A DNA stretch of 64,000 nucleotides, taken from assembly GCF_016919165.1 (NCBI RefSeq), contig NZ_JAFFPS010000031.1, positions 204,338 to 268,337 on the forward strand. Direction: 5' to 3'. Below the pieces are notes generated by a model. It was not told the DNA's origin. It saw nothing but the letters and a program-made list of their open reading frames with translations, and ran no database searches. The first letter of the stretch is position 1. Each line of letters opens with the position of its first letter. Made by a program: the position numbers and the translations under genes. This DNA is from Leptospira chreensis. GTDB lineage: Bacteria; Spirochaetota; Leptospiria; Leptospirales; Leptospiraceae. Shown in pieces: positions 59,500 through 64,000 of the stretch.

Positions 59500-60348
59500 A
59501 TGTTTCGATTCATAGAATATCTGGAACGTTTTTGGGCGTTATTGTCGTTTTATCTTCCCAGCCATTTGTTTGTGGAGAATAATAAGGATAAAAATATATT
59601 GATCGTTCCTGGGTTTCTCGCCGGGCGTTCCTACTATTCTAGACTTAAATCCAATTTAGACAACTTGGGATTCAAAGTAGGAATCCTTTCTACCTTGCGA
59701 GACCCTTTATCTTTAGAAGAAGCAGTTCAGTATCTTGCGAGCCAAATCCTGACAGCACCTAACGAAGTGACTTTGATTGCTCATAATACGGGTGGGCTTC
59801 TCGTTTTGATTTTGCCTGATGAAGCCAGAAGAAAAGTCAAACGCCTCATCACTCTTGGAACTCCCTTTCATGGTTCTGACCGGTTTACAAACACAAGACA
59901 GTCGTATTGGGGTTATGAATCCGATTGGGTCAAAACAAATTACAAAAATGCCCTCTTCTTTCCTCTATTCCAACCTCTCTCTGCCATTGAAGATTTTTCC
60001 TTCCCGCCGCAAGAGAGCACAGAGTTTGGCCAAGGCCGTGACTTATGGTTTGATATCCCTGGAAATTATAACTTAGTCCGACGAAATGAAAACATTCGTA
60101 CACTCAGAGAATTTTTAGGCACTCCCAAAGATAGCATCGCCATTCATTCTTCTCCCAAAGCAAATCCTGATTTTGCAGTCCCTAAAAAGATTGAAGTGGA
60201 TTTTTCAAAGTATGAACCATCGGTTTATAAAAAGAAGCAGAAACAACTGGCAGTAAAGAAGCAGTCGGCAGTGAAAAAAACAACACCAGCCAAAAAATCA
60301 AAACCAGTAGCGAAACCAAAAGCAAAGAAAAAGACTAAAAAACGTTAG
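59500..60348 (+). CDS. Alpha/beta-hydrolase-like protein lacking the nucleophile, with H1-like basic tail
   Basis: 282 residues. ILIVPGFLAGRSYYSRLKSNL is the oxyanion-hole region of lipase/PGAP1-like hydrolases, and the elbow that should read G-H-S-x-G-G reads AHNTGG at 94-99, with Asn96 replacing the catalytic Ser. LITLGTPFHGSDRF follows as in lipases. From about residue 230 the chain is a Lys/Ala/Pro-rich tail (KKKQKQLAVKKQSAVKK, AKPKAKKKTKKR) of the histone-H1/Hc1 type. It is likely a non-enzymatic protein. Tail could bind nucleic acid or acidic polymers. No signal peptide is evident. Confidence 0.75.
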   Translation: MFRFIEYLERFWALLSFYLPSHLFVENNKDKNILIVPGFLAGRSYYSRLKSNLDNLGFKVGILSTLRDPLSLEEAVQYLASQILTAPNEVTLIAHNTGGLLVLILPDEARRKVKRLITLGTPFHGSDRFTNTRQSYWGYESDWVKTNYKNALFFPLFQPLSAIEDFSFPPQESTEFGQGRDLWFDIPGNYNLVRRNENIRTLREFLGTPKDSIAIHSSPKANPDFAVPKKIEVDFSKYEPSVYKKKQKQLAVKKQSAVKKTTPAKKSKPVAKPKAKKKTKKR

Positions 60349-60374
60349 TGATTTGATTCTAGAAAATTCGATTC

Positions 60375-60401
60375 AAAAACTGCCCGCCAAACGGCGGACA
60401 G
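60375..60401 (-). terminator. Rho-independent terminator of the copper-storage gene
   Basis: On the minus strand CTGTCCGCC (60401-60393) pairs with GGCGGGCAG (60388-60380) around GTTT, including one G-U pair, and is followed by TTTTT (60379-60375). It lies 25 bases after the stop at 60426. Confidence 0.85.
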
Positions 60402-60425
60402 TGGCAAATTTGGTCTAGCCGATGG

Positions 60426-60872
60426 TTAGACTTTCTTTAACTCTTTAATACAAGCAAGGCAGCTGTCCCTACACTCTTTACAGATTGTGTGGTGGTTCGC
60501 ATGTTTATCACATTCCTTCGCACATGCTTCACAAACTTCAATACATAAGTTAGCTAACTTCTTTGTGAAAGCAGAAGACTGGCTTGCTAGTTTCACAAAA
60601 GAATCACATAAACTAATGACCTCTCTTGTACTTACGGCACAAGCCGCGAGTGACTTATCCCCTTTTCCAAGTTCTGTCAAACAATGGCTGAGGCATACCT
60701 CAGCAGAAAGTTGGCAATGCATAGCTGCCATCATTGCTTTAGCATACTTTGATTTTCCTGCTGTTGGCATTGTCATCGTAGAATGGTCATGGTCTTCTGC
60801 GGAAAGTGTAGATAAAATTCCGGAAACGGCAACTGCCATTCCTGCTTTTTGTAATAATTCTTTGCGATTCAT
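60426..60872 (-). CDS. Four-helix-bundle copper storage protein (Csp-like, DUF326)
   Basis: 148 residues. An N-terminal segment (KELLQKAGMAVAVSGIL) looks like an export signal, though without a twin-Arg motif. It is followed by a His/Met-rich stretch (EDHDHSTMTMP) and a four-helix bundle with Cys at CQLSAEVCLSHC, CAVSTREVISLC, CIEVCEACAKECDKH, CKECRDSCLACIKE: about 13 Cys in C-x2-3-C spacing that would line the core. Csp proteins hold many Cu(I) ions. An exported form fits Csp1. Its neighbour upstream is a Cys/His-containing lipoprotein. Confidence 0.88.
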   Translation of the reverse strand: MNRKELLQKAGMAVAVSGILSTLSAEDHDHSTMTMPTAGKSKYAKAMMAAMHCQLSAEVCLSHCLTELGKGDKSLAACAVSTREVISLCDSFVKLASQSSAFTKKLANLCIEVCEACAKECDKHANHHTICKECRDSCLACIKELKKV

Positions 60873-60924
60873 ATCGTATAACCTCTGTTAAAATATCAAT
60901 AAATTTGAAATGTAAAAATCCATT

Positions 60925-60939
60925 CACCGAAATTCGGTG
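60925..60939. repeat. Short palindrome upstream of the copper-storage gene
   Basis: CACCGAAATTCGGTG, 7-bp arms around one base, 53 bases upstream of the csp start and 9 bases after the stop of the preceding gene. The loop is too small for a normal terminator, so an operator is at least as likely. Confidence 0.45.
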
Positions 60940-60947
60940 TGGTCATC

Positions 60948-61328
60948 TCAAATCAGAAGTCGAACGGTGCGAGTGGGGAAATAAGGAGGAGAACTGCGGA
61001 GGCCCGAAACGAACCACTGCCCCGAAGGTTTGTGTAAGGAATGCGGTTGTTTAGAAGCCGTAAATCCATCCCAAACCACAACTTTGACTTGTTTCCAAAT
61101 CGGGAAGTCAGTCGCACTGGACGACTGGAGTTCTTCATGTATGATGGGACATTCACAAGAGTCAGAGTTGGCAGAATTTTCATCGGACTCTGCCGATTGG
61201 TGGCAAGGGGGAACGGAGGCCCGTTCCACAAACTTTTCCGCAGAAGTACAGAATCCGAAAACCGAAGATTTGCATCCTAGATAGGTTAGGAAAATTAGAA
61301 TGAATCCAATGGCAAACTTTCGTTTCAT
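60948..61328 (-). CDS. Cys/His-containing lipoprotein
   Basis: 126 residues. Signal with lipobox TYLGC. The mature part has FCTSAEKF, then PPCHQSAESDENSANSDSCECP: an acidic Ser-rich stretch flanked by Cys/His, which could bind metal. The C-terminal part (HSLHKPSGQWF) has a second His cluster. Family not recognised. Being directly upstream of the copper-storage gene on the same strand, a role in copper handling is a reasonable guess. Confidence 0.55.
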   Translation of the reverse strand: MKRKFAIGFILIFLTYLGCKSSVFGFCTSAEKFVERASVPPCHQSAESDENSANSDSCECPIIHEELQSSSATDFPIWKQVKVVVWDGFTASKQPHSLHKPSGQWFVSGLRSSPPYFPTRTVRLLI

Positions 61329-61369
61329 ACTTTCTTACTACAGTGATTAGACGAAACTAATCCTACATC

Positions 61370-62593
61370 TTAAAATAAATTCTTCAAGCCTTTTCCGGCT
61401 ACGATAAAAGTTCCAATCGTAGACCCAAATTGGGGAAGGAAAAAAACGAGAAAGATATGGAGGACACGGTTCTTCCAAAATCCCGCCACTGTCTCTGAGT
61501 CTTCCGCAATGTGTTCGAAATCTTCCACAAGGGGTTTGCGTAAATACGATTCCGAAAGAGCACTCACCCAACCGGCCTTAAAGATAGGAATAAAAGTTCC
61601 AATGGGTGCGGTAATGAAGGCAAGTAGGATGGAGATGGGATGGGCCCAAGCAATGAGTGCCCCGAGAGCCGCAAGTCCACCTTTGATATAAATCAGTTTG
61701 GAAAACAAATCCATACCGGCTTCCCCACCTTGGCTCCAAGTAGTGTAACCAATGAGTCCTGCAAAAAACACAGGATATAGAATGATACTAATATTGTCCC
61801 ACCACTTGCGTTTCGGAACTTCGTCTAACACAGTCAAGTCGTTTGCCTGATGGAGATTTCTTTCAATCCCTGCTAAGTGACCAGCACCTACAACAGCCAA
61901 AACTTTTTTGACCGACTTACCTTCTGCCGCTTGGCGAATTTTTTCCGCTAGATACACATCCCTTTCATCGATGATGACATGTTTAACAGACTCATATTTT
62001 TTAGGAATTTGCGAGAATAGATCTTTTAGAATGTCATCCGACTTCATCTCTTCAATTTTATCGTCTGAAACATCCTCACGAACAAGAAGCGATGCAAGAA
62101 GAGCACTGAAAAGATACATCTTAGAGAAAAAACCTACGTTCCCCCAAGACCTTTTGAGTGTGGTTTGGATTTCCCTGTCGACTGCCACCACCGGTTTCTT
62201 AAGCGCACGACCAATAGTGATGGCCTTACGCATTTCATCACCAGGTTTGATATCTTTATTGCCGATTTTTTTCTGAAAAGAAGAAAGGATGAGGCTGGAT
62301 AAAAGTAACCACATCTTTCTTTCTTTAAATACTTTGAATATATCTAATTTTTTTAAGTAATCGGGATCTTCTACCGACTTCATCCGAGATTCACATAACT
62401 CAACACAAATGAGATCGGGTTTGAGTGTGCGGATCATTTTTTCGACTTCATCTACACTTTGTTTGGAAACATGGGCCGTTCCCAGAATGTGGACTTCCGT
62501 TTTTCCGATGGTTTGGAAGAGATAAGGTTCCGTTGTTTTGAAACCTTTTTTGGTAGATTTTCTTGGGGGAGTAGTTTTTTTGATTGAACGCAT
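61370..62593 (-). CDS. TraB/GumN family protein
   Basis: 407 residues. VHILGTAHVSKQSVDEVEKMIR with the GTAH motif, CVELCESR (ExxxxR), VVAVDREIQTTLKR and VVGAGHLAGIERNL are the TraB-domain hallmarks. About four C-terminal membrane segments (residues 270-400) follow. TraB/GumN proteins are related to Tiki-type metallopeptidases. The bacterial substrates are mostly unknown. Divergent from cheD. Confidence 0.88.
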   Translation of the reverse strand: MRSIKKTTPPRKSTKKGFKTTEPYLFQTIGKTEVHILGTAHVSKQSVDEVEKMIRTLKPDLICVELCESRMKSVEDPDYLKKLDIFKVFKERKMWLLLSSLILSSFQKKIGNKDIKPGDEMRKAITIGRALKKPVVAVDREIQTTLKRSWGNVGFFSKMYLFSALLASLLVREDVSDDKIEEMKSDDILKDLFSQIPKKYESVKHVIIDERDVYLAEKIRQAAEGKSVKKVLAVVGAGHLAGIERNLHQANDLTVLDEVPKRKWWDNISIILYPVFFAGLIGYTTWSQGGEAGMDLFSKLIYIKGGLAALGALIAWAHPISILLAFITAPIGTFIPIFKAGWVSALSESYLRKPLVEDFEHIAEDSETVAGFWKNRVLHIFLVFFLPQFGSTIGTFIVAGKGLKNLF

Positions 62594-62653
62594 AAGGAAA
62601 GGTTACTATCTATAATACCTAAGTAACGGTTCCACTCTCCAGAAACAAGTAGA

Positions 62654-63157
62654 ATGTCTATAAAATCCAAAATCATCAATGTAGGAATAGCTGACATCAA
62701 AGTCGGAAAAGATACGGATGTGCTCCGAACTACATTGGGTTCGTGCATAGGAATCGTTTTGTATGATCCTGAGCAAAAAGTGGGAGCCATTTCCCACATC
62801 ATGCTTGCCAAAGATCCAACAGGTAAAGACGCCACAAAGTTTCCGCATAAGTACGGAGAAACCGCCCTACCCATCCTCATCGAAATGATGAAACAACAAG
62901 GATCCAACATTGGTCAATTCTCTTGTCGAATGTTCGGAGGGGCGTCCATGTTTAAGGGAATCAATTCCCAGTTTTTACAGAACATTGGGGAACAGAACAT
63001 CGCTATTGTCAAAAAATTTATGGAAGAGAAAAAAATCCCTGTCATAGTGGAAGATGTGGCAGGGAACGAAGGAAGAACCATCAGTCTTTACTGTGACGAC
63101 GGACGTGTTTTGTTAAAAAAAGCTGGTATGGAAAAATACCTTTATAAGGTGCGTTAG
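62654..63157 (+). CDS. cheD: Chemoreceptor glutamine deamidase CheD
   Basis: 167 residues. Catalytic Cys in [12 protein letters not shown] and His in [11 protein letters not shown], plus the Thr region VLRTTLGSC, and [14 protein letters not shown] core ([12 protein letters not shown]). It deamidates Gln in chemoreceptors and interacts with CheC-type phosphatases in adaptation. The last half ([21 protein letters not shown]) is complete. Followed after 6 bases by an HDOD gene. Confidence 0.95.
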   Translation: MSIKSKIINVGIADIKVGKDTDVLRTTLGSCIGIVLYDPEQKVGAISHIMLAKDPTGKDATKFPHKYGETALPILIEMMKQQGSNIGQFSCRMFGGASMFKGINSQFLQNIGEQNIAIVKKFMEEKKIPVIVEDVAGNEGRTISLYCDDGRVLLKKAGMEKYLYKVR

Positions 63158-63163
63158 GCGAAT

Positions 63164-64000
63164 ATGCTAAAATCAAAGGTTGATGAAGTATTACAAGACG
63201 TAAATAAACTACCTGCCATTTCGTCGGTTGTGTCTAAGGTTTTGGAAAAACTCCAAAAACCAGATGTAAATATTGCTGACCTTGCACAGGAAATTTCGAA
63301 GGACCCGGCCATCACGGCAAACGTGATCAAACTTTCTAATTCTGCTTACTACCGGGCATCCAAACCCATCCGAACTGTCCAAGAGGCGCTTATGACTCTT
63401 GGAATCAAAACGGTAAAAGAAATTGTCCTTCTCACAGCAGCGAAAGGCATTTTATCCCAAGATCTAAATAGTTACCAATTGGAAGCGGCACAACTTTGGA
63501 CTTCTTCACTGCTTGTTGCAGAACTTTCCAGTAAAATCGTACAACATAAAAAACTTAAAATTGATAAGGACCTTGCCTTCACTTCGGGACTCCTTTGTAG
63601 TGTTGGTAAAATCGTTCTCGCTCAGTTCTTTAGCCCTGTCATGATGCAAATCAAAACCGATTTAAAAGACAACCAAGAACCCTTCCCTGTTTTAGAGAAA
63701 AAATACTTTGGATACACACATATGGAAGTGTCCGAAAATCTTTTGAAACGTTGGAATTTCCCACAAGAACTCACTGATGTTGTGGCAAATTATCTAACCC
63801 CAGAGAACTCAAACAATAATCCCCTCCTCACTTCCGTGGTTCATATTGCCAGTATCCTGATTGTGGTTTCTGGAATTGGAATCGATATCGGTGGGGAATC
63901 CGTTCCGATTTCTCCTTTTGCGCTCAGTCAAACAGGCGTTACAGAAGCAGATATCGAAACTTATTTTGTTCATATTCCTGATTTACAAGCCGGCCTTGCT
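63164..64000 (+). CDS. HDOD-domain protein (truncated by the window end)
   Basis: 279 codons are visible from ATG 63164 (AGG six bases upstream) and the frame is still open at 64000. LPAISSVVSKVLEKLQKPD, then KDPAITANVIKLSNSAYYR and TVQEALMTLGIKTVKEIVL are the HDOD opening, and WTSSLLVAELSS and FTSGLLCSVGKIVL the later part. HDOD proteins are regulatory HD-related domains often tied to signalling and motility, consistent with cheD next to it. Confidence 0.9.
   Translation, partial: MLKSKVDEVLQDVNKLPAISSVVSKVLEKLQKPDVNIADLAQEISKDPAITANVIKLSNSAYYRASKPIRTVQEALMTLGIKTVKEIVLLTAAKGILSQDLNSYQLEAAQLWTSSLLVAELSSKIVQHKKLKIDKDLAFTSGLLCSVGKIVLAQFFSPVMMQIKTDLKDNQEPFPVLEKKYFGYTHMEVSENLLKRWNFPQELTDVVANYLTPENSNNNPLLTSVVHIASILIVVSGIGIDIGGESVPISPFALSQTGVTEADIETYFVHIPDLQAGLA

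Noticed and set aside
1..64000. tRNA, rRNA, CRISPR arrays or insertion sequences
   Set aside because: Gaps were read on both strands; no cloverleaf, array of regular repeats, or transposase-like frame was seen.

Overview
The window looks like chromosomal DNA of a spirochaete of the genus Leptospira. The support is indirect but consistent: two DUF1574-type SGNH proteins (a family I know mainly from Leptospira), many short-signal lipoproteins with loose spirochaetal lipoboxes, a CheD/HDOD pair, dense gene packing with ATGA-type overlaps, and moderate-to-low GC. I cannot name the species. No rRNA, tRNA, insertion sequence or CRISPR array was recognised. Layout: 0-5.7 kb carries a FlaA1/WbpM-like nucleotide-sugar dehydratase, an SspB-like ClpXP adaptor, an NCS2-like permease, htpX and apt. 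5.7-9.8 kb has a 7TM/HATPase protein divergent from an HtrA-like protease followed by a protease-dead paralogue. 9.8-16.5 kb is a minus-strand glycan block: membrane glycosyltransferase, SGNH/DUF1574 protein, DPM1-like GT2, SDR epimerase and a nucleotidyltransferase-GT2 fusion. 16.5-19.1 kb has an M30-like metallopeptidase and a second DUF1574 protein. 19.1-28.0 kb is a long minus-strand run with mostly overlapping genes: speE, a beta-barrel candidate, two lipoproteins (one a zincin), pyrF, then FAD oxidoreductase, DUF1365 and a CFA-type methyltransferase, which together look like a fatty-acid modification module. 28.1-29.7 kb holds a thioredoxin-like membrane protein, a DUF302 gene behind a CsoR-type palindrome, and a lipoprotein.

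29.7-34.7 kb is visibly more AT-rich than its surroundings and carries two large ATPase genes: an AAA/ABC ATPase fused to a TOPRIM/DUF4435-like nuclease (OLD or fused PARIS-like), and an 796-residue AAA_13 protein with a zinc-hook CxxC and a C-terminal R-x3-E...H triad like RloC/PrrC anticodon nucleases. The spacers behind the two genes share a short motif and one holds a long-armed inverted repeat. This is the best candidate in the window for an undescribed (phage-defence) system.

34.7-47.2 kb returns to housekeeping-like genes: a SAM methyltransferase, VOC protein, EamA transporter, DUF2505, a ferritin-like protein with a histone-H1-like tail, a YhhN/lysoplasmalogenase protein, the methylmalonyl-CoA mutase operon (mutA, mutB, meaB), a gene-poor stretch with a 300-bp-spaced repeat and a possible 23-residue membrane peptide, a NarL/DesK-type two-component system and a PilZ protein. 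47.2-64.0 kb holds an RND pump, a membrane glycosyltransferase, ExbB-TonB (no ExbD) followed by a catalytically dead papain-fold protein with FN3-like repeats, a thioesterase/TetR divergent pair around a strong operator, UDP-glucose pyrophosphorylase, an alpha/beta-hydrolase-like protein lacking its serine and ending in an H1-like tail, a Csp-type copper storage protein with a Cys-rich lipoprotein, a TraB/GumN protein, cheD and a truncated HDOD gene.

Recurring themes are enzyme folds that have lost catalytic residues (HtrA paralogue, papain-like protein, alpha/beta-hydrolase, SDR) and two divergent gene pairs whose start codons overlap.
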